A stretch of 25,431 bases of DNA from an uncultured Oscillospiraceae bacterium (lineage in GTDB: Bacteria; Bacillota; Clostridia; Oscillospirales; Acutalibacteraceae), in contig USCI01000033.1 in the NCBI GenBank assembly GCA_900553255.1, positions 1 to 25,431 of the forward strand, read 5' to 3'. The position numbers and the translations under genes were made by a program. This document shows, piece by piece, positions 15,987-23,422 of this stretch. The notes below the pieces were generated by a model. It was given only the letters and a program-made list of their open reading frames with translations. It was not told the origin of the DNA and did no database searches. Numbering within the stretch: the stretch's first letter is position 1; the number at the start of each line of letters is the position of its first letter.

Positions 15987-16871
15987 ATGAAAACCGTATC
16001 GTTTGTTTCGGCTGAGCCGATTGACAAGGGCTGGTCGGGAGACAAAAAATACCGTGTCCAAACGGCGGACGGACGCACGCTTCTGCTGCGGCTGTCCCCC
16101 GTCGAACAGCTTGCCCGCAAGCGGGAGGAATGCACCCGCATGCGGCAGGCGGCCGCACTCGGCGTCCCGCTGTGCTGTCCGGTGGAGGTAGGAACCTGCC
16201 CTGAAGGGACCTATTCCCTGTACGAATGGATCGACGGCGAAGAAGCGGAAGCGGCCGTCCCTCGGCTCGCACCCGCCGATGCATACCGGTATGGGGTACA
16301 GGCGGGACGGTACCTCAAGCAGCTGCACACCCTCCCGGCGCCGGTCGGGCAGGAACCATGGGATATCCGGTACGCCCGGAAAATCGACCACAAGCTGGCG
16401 CTTTACGCCGGCTGCCCGCTCAAATACGACGGCGGGGAGATTTTCCTTGCGTACATCCAGCACAACCGCCGCCTCATTCAGGGGCGGCCGCAGTGCTTCC
16501 AGCACGGGGACTACCATATCGGCAACATGGTTCTTCAGGGCGGCCGGCTGATTATCCTGGATTTTGACCGCTTCGACTACGGCGATCCCTGGGAGGAATT
16601 TAACCGGATCGTCTGGTGCGCACAGAAAAGCCCGTCCTTTGCCGCCGGCATGGTGGACGGCTATTTTGACGGAACGCCGCCATCCGATTTCTGGCGGCTG
16701 CTGGCGCTGTATATCGCGGTCAATACGCTCTCTTCCCTGCCGTGGGCGATTCCCTTCGGCCAAGCCGAAATCGACACCATGCAGCGGCAGGCCGGTGAAG
16801 TACTCGGCTGGTATGACCATATGCGCTGTCCGGTTCCCGCCTGGTATACCGAAGGGAGGACGGCTGTATGA
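15987..16871 (+). CDS. Phosphotransferase of the aminoglycoside/choline kinase fold
   Basis: The 294-residue protein is an APH/choline-kinase-type enzyme. Its catalytic loop HGDYHIGN (173-180) carries D175 and N180, and the metal motif is LDFDRFDYGDPWEE (191-204, D192). The N-terminal ATP lobe includes KYRVQTADGRTLLLRL. These enzymes phosphorylate hydroxyl groups on small molecules. The fold is shared by antibiotic kinases and ordinary metabolic kinases, and the setting suggests the latter. The gene starts 5 nt after the GrpB fusion, with AAGG just upstream. Its stop overlaps the next ATG as ATGA, so coupling is tight. Confidence 0.85.
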   Translation: MKTVSFVSAEPIDKGWSGDKKYRVQTADGRTLLLRLSPVEQLARKREECTRMRQAAALGVPLCCPVEVGTCPEGTYSLYEWIDGEEAEAAVPRLAPADAYRYGVQAGRYLKQLHTLPAPVGQEPWDIRYARKIDHKLALYAGCPLKYDGGEIFLAYIQHNRRLIQGRPQCFQHGDYHIGNMVLQGGRLIILDFDRFDYGDPWEEFNRIVWCAQKSPSFAAGMVDGYFDGTPPSDFWRLLALYIAVNTLSSLPWAIPFGQAEIDTMQRQAGEVLGWYDHMRCPVPAWYTEGRTAV

Positions 16872-17794
16872 TCCTGTCCGCCTCCCGGCGCACCGATATT
16901 CCTGCCTTTTATGCTGACTGGTTTATGCGCCGCGTCGAAGCCGGCTTTGTGCTGACCCGCAACCCGATGAATCACGCCCAGCTGTCCCGCATCCCGCTGA
17001 GCCCGGAAACGGTGGATGCCATTGCTTTCTGGACCAAGGACCCGCAGCCGATGCTTGACCGGCTGCCGGCGCTGGACGCAGTGGGCTACCGCTATTATTT
17101 TCAGTTCACGCTGACGCCGTATGACCGCACCCTCGAACGCGGACTGCGGAATAAAACCGAAATCGAAAGCACCTTTATCACCCTGTCGAAGCAGCTTGGC
17201 CGCGAACGGGTCGTCTGGCGCTACGATCCGATCATTCTCAACGATACGCTTGATGTGAGCTGGCACCGCGAACAGTTTTCCCGTATGTGCGGCGTGCTCG
17301 CCCCCTATACCGACACGGTGACCATCAGCTTTGTCGATCTGTATGCCAAATGCCGTTCGCCGCTGCTGCGTGAAATCACTCCGGCCGAAATGGCAGAGCT
17401 GGCAGGCTTTATCGGTGAAACCGCCCGCACCCACGGCCTGCGCGCCACGGCCTGCTGCGAGAAGACCGATTTGACGCCGTACGGCATCGAAAAAGCGTCC
17501 TGTATTGACAAAGCGCGCCTGGAAAAACTGTGCGGCTGCCCGCTTGCGCTTATCCCGGACAAAAACCAGCGGGAGGGCTGCGGCTGCGTGCAGAGCGTGG
17601 ATATCGGCACGTACAGTACCTGCCTGAACGGCTGCGTTTACTGCTACGCTAACCGTTCCCCATCCGCTGCCGCGCGGCAGCACGCCCGGCATAATCCCGG
17701 CGGGCCGCTTTTGCTCGGCGGTGTGCTGCCCGGGGAAACGGTCACCGAGCGCCACTTTTCCTCCGCCAAAATCCGGCAGACCTCCCTTTTTTGA
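16868..17794 (+). CDS. DUF1848 family protein with C-terminal cysteine cluster
   Basis: The 308 residues begin MILSASRRTDIPAFYADWF and continue AFWTKDPQPML and YYFQFTLTPYD, which mark DUF1848, a family without an assigned reaction. Near the end are CGC (238-240), DIGTYSTC, and CLNGCVYC (252-259). The last is a CxxxCxxC motif like the Fe-S ligand of radical SAM enzymes, followed by YAN. An Fe-S cluster is likely. In ordinary radical SAM proteins this motif is near the N-terminus, so its place at the C-terminus is notable. The ATG overlaps the kinase stop, and it is last in the rnhA-led run. Codon use looks like its neighbours. Confidence 0.82.
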   Translation: MILSASRRTDIPAFYADWFMRRVEAGFVLTRNPMNHAQLSRIPLSPETVDAIAFWTKDPQPMLDRLPALDAVGYRYYFQFTLTPYDRTLERGLRNKTEIESTFITLSKQLGRERVVWRYDPIILNDTLDVSWHREQFSRMCGVLAPYTDTVTISFVDLYAKCRSPLLREITPAEMAELAGFIGETARTHGLRATACCEKTDLTPYGIEKASCIDKARLEKLCGCPLALIPDKNQREGCGCVQSVDIGTYSTCLNGCVYCYANRSPSAAARQHARHNPGGPLLLGGVLPGETVTERHFSSAKIRQTSLF

Positions 17795-17833
17795 AACAAT
17801 AACCAAAACCGCCGTTGGATTTCCCCATCCTTT

Positions 17834-17852
17834 GGACAAAATAATTTTGTCC
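17834..17852. repeat. Perfect inverted repeat upstream of the nifS promoter
   Basis: GGACAAAAT and ATTTTGTCC face each other around a single A. It lies 40 nt after the DUF1848 stop and 5 nt before the -35 of the nifS promoter. No U-tract follows, so it is either a weak terminator stem for the upstream operon or a protein-binding site. Confidence 0.5.
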
Positions 17853-17857
17853 GCCTC

Positions 17858-17886
17858 TTGATAAACCTACCAACTTGGTATATAAT
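17858..17886 (+). promoter_or_regulatory. Strong promoter of nifS-nifU
   Basis: TTGATA (17858-17863), a 17-nt spacer, and a perfect TATAAT (17881-17886). A leader of about 55 nt follows, with two small hairpins (CAGGAA/TTCCTG at 17896-17911 and ACGCCGG/CCGGCGT at 17919-17935), before the AAAGGA site of nifS. Confidence 0.78.
17868..17880. promoter_or_regulatory. Palindromic operator candidate between -35 and -10
   Basis: TACCAA-C-TTGGTA fills most of the promoter spacer and abuts the -10. A palindrome in this place would let a bound protein block RNA polymerase. Its ACC/GGT halves resemble sites of Rrf2-family regulators (IscR, CymR), which often control iron-sulfur or cysteine genes. No such regulator gene is in the window. 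Confidence 0.45.
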
Positions 17887-17949
17887 TGTTTCATCAGGAA
17901 AATCTTCCTGCAATTCTGACGCCGGAGGCCGGCGTGTGCGAAAGGACGA

Positions 17950-19146
17950 ATGGGCTTTATGTCCAAAATGATTTACGCGGATAACGCCGCGACCACCCGC
18001 CTGCTCCCGCAGGTGCTGGATAAAATGCTGCCGTTTCTGACCGAGGAATACGGCAATCCCTCCTCGCTGTACAGCTTCGGCCAGACCGCCCGTGAAGCGG
18101 TGGATGCCGCCAGAGAGGATATCGCCGCCTGCCTGAACTGCCGTAAGGACGAGGTGTTCATCACCTCCGGCGGCAGCGAGGCGGACAACTGGGCGATCAA
18201 AATGGCGGCCAAGGCAATGGCCGCCAAAGGGAAAAAGCACATCATCTCCACCGCCTTCGAGCATCACGCGGTGCTGCATACCCTGCAGGCGCTGGAAAAG
18301 GATGGTTTTTCGGTCACCCTGCTGCAGGTGCACGAAAACGGGATCGTCCGGACGGACGAGCTGCGTGCGGCACTGCGCCCGGATACGGCGCTGGTGTCGG
18401 TGATGTTTGCCAACAACGAAATCGGCACCCTGCAGCCGATCGCGGAAATCGGTGCGCTGTGCCGCGAGGCCGGCGTCCTGTTCCACACCGATGCGGTGCA
18501 GGCGGTCGGACATGTGCCGGTGGACTTTGCCGGCATGCAGATCGATATGCTCTCGCTGTCCGCGCATAAATTCCACGGCCCCAAAGGGATCGGCTGCCTG
18601 CTGATCCGCCGCGGGCTGCGCTTCCCGAACCTCATCGACGGCGGCGCGCAGGAGAAAAACCGCCGCGCCGGCACCGAGAACACCGCCGGTGTCGTCGGCA
18701 TGGCGGCTGCGCTCAAAATGGCCTGCGGCAGCATGGCGCAGACCGCCCCGCAGATCGCCGCGAGACGCGAGCGCCTGATTCACGGACTGCTGTCCGCCGT
18801 CCCCCGTGCCCGCCTCAACGGGGACCCGGTGCAGCGGCTGCCCGGCAACGTCAACATCAGCTTTGAAGGCATCGAAGGCGAAAGTCTGCTTTTGCTGCTG
18901 GACATGCAGGGCATCTGCGCTTCCTCCGGCTCGGCCTGTACCTCGGGTTCACTTGACCCGAGCCACGTACTGCTGGCCATCGGCCTGCCGCATGCCGTCG
19001 CGCACGGCTCGCTGCGGCTGACCCTCTCGGAGGAAACCACCGACGAGGATGTGGACACCATGCTGGAGATCATACCGGAGATCGTCGCCAAGCTGCGCGC
19101 GATGTCTCCGCTGTGGGAAAAAATAACGGCCGGCGAAACGGTCTGA
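17950..19146 (+). CDS. nifS: Cysteine desulfurase, NifS/IscS type
   Basis: This PLP enzyme takes sulfur from cysteine and hands it to a scaffold as a persulfide. The 398 residues include YADNAATT (9-16), EHHAVLHTL, NNEIGTLQPI, HTDAVQAVGH, and the PLP lysine K207 in SAHKFHGPKG. The catalytic C330 is in ASSGSACTSGSLDPSHVL. The flexible Cys loop and length fit the NifS/IscS group, not the SufS group. The ATG at 17950 is close to AAAGGA (about 3 nt); M4 at 17959 is a second possible start. nifU follows after 25 nt and should be the sulfur acceptor. Confidence 0.96.
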   Translation: MGFMSKMIYADNAATTRLLPQVLDKMLPFLTEEYGNPSSLYSFGQTAREAVDAAREDIAACLNCRKDEVFITSGGSEADNWAIKMAAKAMAAKGKKHIISTAFEHHAVLHTLQALEKDGFSVTLLQVHENGIVRTDELRAALRPDTALVSVMFANNEIGTLQPIAEIGALCREAGVLFHTDAVQAVGHVPVDFAGMQIDMLSLSAHKFHGPKGIGCLLIRRGLRFPNLIDGGAQEKNRRAGTENTAGVVGMAAALKMACGSMAQTAPQIAARRERLIHGLLSAVPRARLNGDPVQRLPGNVNISFEGIEGESLLLLLDMQGICASSGSACTSGSLDPSHVLLAIGLPHAVAHGSLRLTLSEETTDEDVDTMLEIIPEIVAKLRAMSPLWEKITAGETV

Positions 19147-19171
19147 GCAAGGAAGAAGGAAGGTTGTTTAT

Positions 19172-19609
19172 ATGGCTTTATACAGTGCAAAGGTAATGGA
19201 TCATTTCACCAATCCGCGCAATGTCGGCGAGCTCGAGGACGCCAACGGCATCGGCGAGGTCGGCAACGCCAAATGCGGCGATATCATGAAGATGTACATC
19301 CGGGTGGAGGACGGCCGCATCGCGGATGTCAAATTCAAAACCTTCGGCTGCGGTTCGGCAATTGCCACCAGCTCGATTGCGACCGAGATGATCATGGGCA
19401 AAGCCATCGAAGAGGCCCTCCAGCTGTCCAACAAAGCGGTGGTGGATGCGCTCGACGGGCTGCCCGCGCATAAAATCCACTGCTCGGTGCTTGCCGAGCA
19501 GTCGATCAAGGCGGCAATCGCTGATTACTACCGCCGACAGGGTATCGATCCTACCCCCATCGTCGGTGAACTACCGGATCCGGAGGAAATCGAAGCCTGC
19601 CATCTGTAA
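19172..19609 (+). CDS. nifU: Iron-sulfur cluster scaffold protein, NifU/IscU type
   Basis: This is the scaffold on which [2Fe-2S] clusters are built with sulfur from the desulfurase encoded just upstream. The 145 residues contain the three conserved cysteines: C35 in AKCGD (with D37), C60 in FGCGSAIA, and C104 in HCSVLA. It is a single-domain protein, without the ferredoxin and C-terminal domains of full NifU. GGAAGG is 8 nt before the ATG. The pair lacks isc chaperones and iscR nearby, a minimal NifS-NifU arrangement seen in Clostridia. Confidence 0.96.
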   Translation: MALYSAKVMDHFTNPRNVGELEDANGIGEVGNAKCGDIMKMYIRVEDGRIADVKFKTFGCGSAIATSSIATEMIMGKAIEEALQLSNKAVVDALDGLPAHKIHCSVLAEQSIKAAIADYYRRQGIDPTPIVGELPDPEEIEACHL

Positions 19610-19708
19610 GCCTGCCGGGGCAGCCGGCTGCCTGTGGATGGATTTGGTTTCCGGCCCGGATAAACACCCGAATGAATGACGTGGCTGTTCCGTCCGTTTT
19701 TTTGTTCA

Positions 19709-19741
19709 AAGCGCTCCGCTTTTTCAGCGGGGCGCTTGATT
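19709..19741 (+). terminator. Terminator after nifU
   Basis: AAGCGC and CCGCT pair with AGCGG and GCGCTT around TTTTC, with one unpaired or wobble position, followed by GATTTT. The end of the hairpin overlaps the -35 of the azlC promoter. A 12-bp palindrome GCAGCCGGCTGC also lies just after the nifU stop. Confidence 0.6.
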
Positions 19742-19764
19742 TTAACAGAGGCCCTTCGTATAAT
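19736..19764 (+). promoter_or_regulatory. Promoter of azlC-azlD
   Basis: TTGATT (19736-19741), 17 nt, then a perfect TATAAT (19759-19764). The predicted start is about 35 nt before the GTG of azlC. The -35 is built into the right arm of the preceding terminator, so the two units are packed end to end. Confidence 0.75.
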
Positions 19765-19806
19765 GGATAATTGAGTTTTTCATCTGTTCCGGAAAGGAGG
19801 ATTCCT

Positions 19807-20526
19807 GTGTCCCTGCGTGACCTGCGCAAAGGTTTTACCGACACCCTGCCGCTGGGCGTCGGCGTGACCATATACGGCCTGGTCTACGGCATGGTCGGTC
19901 GTCAGGGCGGGCTGCCGCTGTGGCTGGTGGTCGGCATGTCGCTGATCGTGTTTGCCGGCTCCTCCCAGATCATGGCGGTGGAAATGTTGTCCGGCGGCGC
20001 CGGGCCGCTGTCCACCATCGTGACCGTCCTGGTGGTCAACCTGCGGCACATCGTTATGGGCGCCGATCTCGCCCCTTATTTTGACGGCGAATCCGCACCG
20101 AAAAAATGCCTGGCCGCCTTTTTCATGACCGATGAATCCTATGCGTCCAGCTACACCCATTTCCGGCTCGCCGCTTCGGCCGGCGGAGAAAACCGCCTGC
20201 AGTATATGCTCGGCGCCGGATGGAACATCTATCTGTTCTGGGGGCTTTCCAGCGCGGTCGGCTATCTCAGCGGCAACCTCATCCCGGAGATCCTGGAGCC
20301 GGCGTTCAGCTTCGCGATGGCGGCAGCCTTCCTGTCTATGCTGCTGCCGATCGTCCGTGACCTGCCCACCGTGGCCGCCGTGCTGACCTCCGCCGTCGTG
20401 GCGGTGGCCGGTGCGCTGTGGCTGCCGGGCAAATGGTATATCCTGCTGGCGACCTTTGCCGGAAGCCTGGTCGGCTTTCTTTTCGGTGAAGCGAAAGCGC
20501 GGCACGGAAAGGGGGCGGAAGCATGA
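19807..20526 (+). CDS. azlC: AzlC family branched-chain amino acid exporter, large subunit
   Basis: AzlC and AzlD together export branched-chain amino acids and some analogues across the cytoplasmic membrane. The 239-residue protein has several hydrophobic helices and the family stretch LPLGVGVTIYGLVYG near the start, then IVFAGSSQIMAVEML, VVNLRHIVMG and FMTDESYA. I chose the GTG at 19807 because AAGGAGG lies 6 nt upstream; a longer frame opening with TTG at 19771 lacks a site. The stop overlaps the azlD ATG as ATGA, which is typical for this pair. No Lrp-type regulator gene is nearby. Confidence 0.93.
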   Translation: MSLRDLRKGFTDTLPLGVGVTIYGLVYGMVGRQGGLPLWLVVGMSLIVFAGSSQIMAVEMLSGGAGPLSTIVTVLVVNLRHIVMGADLAPYFDGESAPKKCLAAFFMTDESYASSYTHFRLAASAGGENRLQYMLGAGWNIYLFWGLSSAVGYLSGNLIPEILEPAFSFAMAAAFLSMLLPIVRDLPTVAAVLTSAVVAVAGALWLPGKWYILLATFAGSLVGFLFGEAKARHGKGAEA

Positions 20527-20846
20527 CGGTCTGGCAAGGTATCGGTATATTGCTCGGCTGCGCGGCGGCCACCTATCTCACCCGTATGCCGGCATTGCTG
20601 CTGTCCGGCCGCATCAAAATCCCGCCCAAAGCGAAGCGGTTCATGCAGTATATCGGCCCGTCGGTCATCATGGCGCTGATCGCTCCGGCTGTCTTTGTGA
20701 TAGACGGCGGCCTCGCCCTCAATCCGCTGACAAATATTTACATCGGCGCCGCAGCGGTAACGGTGGCCGTCTCGCTGCTGTGCAAAAAATCCCTGATCGC
20801 GATCCTCTCCGGCATCGGCGCAGCGTTTTTGCTCTCCCTGCTGTAA
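20523..20846 (+). CDS. azlD: AzlD family branched-chain amino acid exporter, small subunit
   Basis: This 107-residue membrane protein has about four hydrophobic segments. It has the family pattern: a helix ending in YLTRMPALLL, a short basic loop (KIPPKAKRFM), then YIGPSVIMALIAP. It overlaps azlC by four bases and is expected to form the heteromeric exporter with it. It ends directly at a strong terminator. Confidence 0.92.
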   Translation: MTVWQGIGILLGCAAATYLTRMPALLLSGRIKIPPKAKRFMQYIGPSVIMALIAPAVFVIDGGLALNPLTNIYIGAAAVTVAVSLLCKKSLIAILSGIGAAFLLSLL

Positions 20847-20882
20847 ACAATTCCCCGGCTCCAAAGAGCCGGGGAATTGTTT
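20845..20882 (+). terminator. Bidirectional terminator after azlD
   Basis: AAACAATTCCCCGGCTC pairs perfectly with GAGCCGGGGAATTGTTT around CAAA, and TAT follows. Both strands have T-rich ends. It also serves the convergent acetyltransferase gene on the minus strand. Confidence 0.9.
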
Positions 20883-20910
20883 ATTTGTAGCCTCAGCTCT
20901 GGGGCCGCCG

Positions 20911-21545
20911 TCATTCCACCGTGTTGTCCGCCAAAATTTCCGGTTTATACCGCATGCTGTCCTTTTCGGTGATTTCCCGGATCACCCTGCAGGGGACCCC
21001 TGCCGCAAAGGAATTAGCCGGGATATCCCTGGTCACCACACTGCCCGCGCCGATCACGCACCCGTCCCCGATGGTCACACCCGGGCAGACGGTCACCGAC
21101 GCGCCGAACCAGCAGTCACTGCCAATATGTATCGGCCTGGCATAGCAGAGATGCTTTTCCTCGCCCGATGCCGTACGCATGCACCTGCGTTCCTCCGGCA
21201 GCATCGGATGCAGCGGGGTAACCAGCGTCACATTCGGCCCGAAATTGCAGTCGTCCCCGATGGTCACCGGCGCATCATCCTGCACCGTAAAGTTAAAATT
21301 GGCGAAAAAATTTCTGCCGATGGCGGTGTGACAGCCGTAGTGAAAAAAGATCGGCCCCTGCATAAAGGAGCCCTCGCCGAGATGCGCCACAATGCGGCGG
21401 AGGATATCCTGCCGCTTTTCGGTTTCCCCCTCATACGTGCGGTTGTAGTCCAGATTCAGGTCGTGGGTGCGCCGTTTCTTCTCCTTCAGCACGGGATCCC
21501 CCGGACAAAACAGCACCCCGCCATGATTTTGCTCTCCTCATCCAT
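20911..21545 (-). pseudogene. Maltose/galactoside O-acetyltransferase-type gene with a 5' frameshift
   Basis: The body (ATG-less frame from 21516, 201 residues) is a left-handed beta-helix acetyltransferase. It has FFHYGCHTAIGRNFFANFN, TIGDDCNFGPNV, the catalytic His in TLVTPLHPM, and a C-terminal run of hexapeptide repeats ending AAGVPCRVIREI. It would transfer acetyl from acetyl-CoA to a sugar. The natural start is the ATG at 21545, with AGGAGG 7 nt upstream, reading MDEESKIMAG, the usual opening of the family's N-terminal domain. That frame then slips at four consecutive G (21516-21519): one more G would join it exactly to VLFCPGDPVLKEKKRR. So the gene is either broken, miscalled by one base, or translated from the poorly placed GTG at 21516. 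Confidence 0.72.
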
Positions 21546-21590
21546 TGCCGTGCCTCCTGTCATATCGTTTTTTATCCGCTCTTTTTCCTT

Positions 21591-22448
21591 TTATTCCGGA
21601 TCCGCATAAGCGATCACGATACCGCCGTCCCCGGCATACATCGTGGACAGCCCGCCGGTAGGAGAAAGGATCACCTCGCGGATCGCCGGGCAGCGCTCCA
21701 GCAACTCGCCTCTCAGCCGGATGGCCCGCTCCGGACAGTTGCAGTAGGTCATCACCAGCCGGATGGTACGCCCCGGTACACCCGCCGTTTCCTGCGCAAC
21801 GAGCTCGATCATCTTGTTCAGCGCATTGCGGTTTCCCCTCGCTTTGGACACCATCCGGACCTCGCCGTTGCCGTCATCCCCCATCACCGGGCACAGCGAC
21901 AGGATCGAGGCCACAACGCCGGACACCTTGTTCAGCCTCCCGCTTTTGACAAAGTTGCTTAAATCCTCCAGCACAAACAGGGTATGTGTCCTTTGGATGT
22001 GCTCCTCCCCTTTTTGTACTAGGGTATCGAAACTGTCCCCCGCATCCATGCAATCCTTCAGGTACAGCGCCAGCAGCAGCTCGCCGGCCGCGGCGCTTTT
22101 GGAATCAAAAATATGGATTTTCTTCTCCGGAAAATCCTCCTTGACCATATCCATCGCCACGCGTGCCGCGTTGTACGACCCGCTGAGCTTGGCGGAAAGG
22201 GTGATCGCCACACACTCCTCCGCCTCCCGCATGAATGCCGCGAACTCCTCCGGCGATGGACACGCCGACGATGCCCCCGCTTTTTCCGTCTTCATCGCCG
22301 CCAGCAGCTCCGGCACCCGGATGGTATCGTCATCGACAAACAGCCGTTCCCCGACCCTGACCTTAAGCGGCGCTTTCCGGATAGCCAGCCTCTTTTCCAG
22401 CTCCGGGGTGGTATCGCAGCAGCTGTCCGCAATCAGTTGTATCGCCAT
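21591..22448 (-). CDS. DegV family fatty-acid-binding protein
   Basis: DegV proteins (FakB-like) hold a fatty acid; in the FakA/FakB system they present it for phosphorylation. The 285 residues open AIQLIADSCCDTTPEL, with SSACPSPEEF, ITLSAKLSGSYNAAR and DSKSAAAGELLL, the conserved lipid-headgroup contacts. The C-terminal half has LSNFVKSGRLNK and the late GGL block. I chose the ATG at 22448; the 16 codons before it are not family-like. No fakA gene is in the window. It stands alone, with a 179-bp AT-rich gap upstream. Confidence 0.92.
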   Translation of the reverse strand: MAIQLIADSCCDTTPELEKRLAIRKAPLKVRVGERLFVDDDTIRVPELLAAMKTEKAGASSACPSPEEFAAFMREAEECVAITLSAKLSGSYNAARVAMDMVKEDFPEKKIHIFDSKSAAAGELLLALYLKDCMDAGDSFDTLVQKGEEHIQRTHTLFVLEDLSNFVKSGRLNKVSGVVASILSLCPVMGDDGNGEVRMVSKARGNRNALNKMIELVAQETAGVPGRTIRLVMTYCNCPERAIRLRGELLERCPAIREVILSPTGGLSTMYAGDGGIVIAYADPE

Positions 22449-22572
22449 GAAAAAGCCCGCCTTTCCGTCACGTCCTGTGACCCTGGAGGTTTGCAACGTA
22501 TAATTGCTTTCACAAGAATAAATAGAGATAAAAACCTTTAAATCTAGTTATCAAAACAATAATACCACACCC

Positions 22573-22598
22573 GCTATTCTGAGTCAATGGCTATTCTG
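22573..22598. repeat. Direct repeat in the gap upstream of degV
   Basis: GCTATTCTG occurs twice, 17 bp apart (22573-22581 and 22590-22598), in an AT-rich gap between degV and the TVP38-like gene. No clear promoter consensus was found in this gap, though degV must start from it. The copies could be a binding site or chance. Confidence 0.3.
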
Positions 22599-22627
22599 TG
22601 AATTCCTATGATTGCATCCGGCAACCG

Positions 22628-23311
22628 CTACTGCGGCGGCTTCTGCCGGCGCCGGACATACCGCCGATATCCCCAGAAGGATACGGCTGACAGCAGGATC
22701 ACCGCCGCAAGGGACAGATAAAATTTGGGCGAGGTCCAGTCGGTGATGGATTCTCCCAGAAAGGTCGCGGCCGCCATGGTGGGCAGCAGGCCAAGCATCG
22801 ACCCTGCCATATAAGGCAGAAAAGGCGTGCGGGAAGCGCCGAGCACCATGCTGACGATGTCGCCGGGCAAAAGGTTGATCACCCGCAGGAAAAAGCAGAA
22901 GAATAGGGCGTGATCGGTTTTATGCGTATTGATCGCCTGTACGCGGGCATAGCGCGCGGTCATGCGGTCGACAAAGGAATGGCCGGCCAGCCGGCCGAGC
23001 AGATACGGCACCGTAATGCACACCAGAAGCCCGGCCGCGTTGACCAGCAGCGCGACAGGCAGCGGAAACAGGATCCCGGCGCAAAGATACAGCGCCAGCA
23101 GCGGAAAAACCACCGACAGCGACTTGACCGCATAGAAGCCAATCAATACCAGCGCGGCTAGCGGGGCGTTCGGCGGCGTATACTGTAGAATGTCCTCTGC
23201 CGACATACCGCGCAGCCGGCTGCCGAAAAGCAGAATCCCCGCTAAAATCAGCAGAAACGGCAGCAGGCGAACCGCCCAGACCCACCAGCTGTCCCCCGAT
23301 GCTTTTTTCAC
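22628..23311 (-). CDS. TVP38/TMEM64 (VTT domain) family membrane protein
   Basis: This 227-residue protein has about six hydrophobic segments. It has the family core LYLCAGILFPLPVALLVNAAGLLVC, split here by position: residues about 87-112, then YLLGRLAGHSFVDRM, FFLRVINLLPGDIVSMVLG and FLPYMAGSMLGLLP. The LRxxxLLPGD block is the VTT signature. The family is related to DedA proteins and to lipid scramblases, but the bacterial role is not settled. I chose the GTG at 23311 because GGGAGG lies 7 nt upstream. It is divergent from the SGNH-hydrolase gene, with 111 bp between them. Confidence 0.87.
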   Translation of the reverse strand: MKKASGDSWWVWAVRLLPFLLILAGILLFGSRLRGMSAEDILQYTPPNAPLAALVLIGFYAVKSLSVVFPLLALYLCAGILFPLPVALLVNAAGLLVCITVPYLLGRLAGHSFVDRMTARYARVQAINTHKTDHALFFCFFLRVINLLPGDIVSMVLGASRTPFLPYMAGSMLGLLPTMAAATFLGESITDWTSPKFYLSLAAVILLSAVSFWGYRRYVRRRQKPPQ

Positions 23312-23356
23312 GGTATTCCCTCCCTGCGCCGGTTTTCCGTTTTTTTCGGCAGCGAT

Positions 23357-23385
23357 TTGCATTTCTGTATCGAATATGGTACTAT
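23357..23385 (+). promoter_or_regulatory. Possible promoter of the SGNH-hydrolase gene
   Basis: TTGCAT (23357-23362), 17 nt, then TACTAT (23380-23385). An overlapping TATAAC (23383-23388) is an alternative -10. The match is moderate, but the position, about 35 nt before the GTG start, is suitable. Confidence 0.42.
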
Positions 23386-23422
23386 AACGCTTAGCTGTTT
23401 TTCATCCTATTCTGTAAAGCGG

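Noticed and set aside
15987..16871. Antibiotic-resistance (aminoglycoside kinase) reading of the APH-fold gene
   Set aside because: Only the general kinase motifs are shared. The gene sits in a housekeeping-like operon with no mobile element, and nothing in the sequence points to an antibiotic substrate.
19620..19631. 12-bp palindrome GCAGCCGGCTGC after nifU
   Set aside because: No loop and no T-tract, and short GC palindromes are expected in this base composition. The real terminator is further on.
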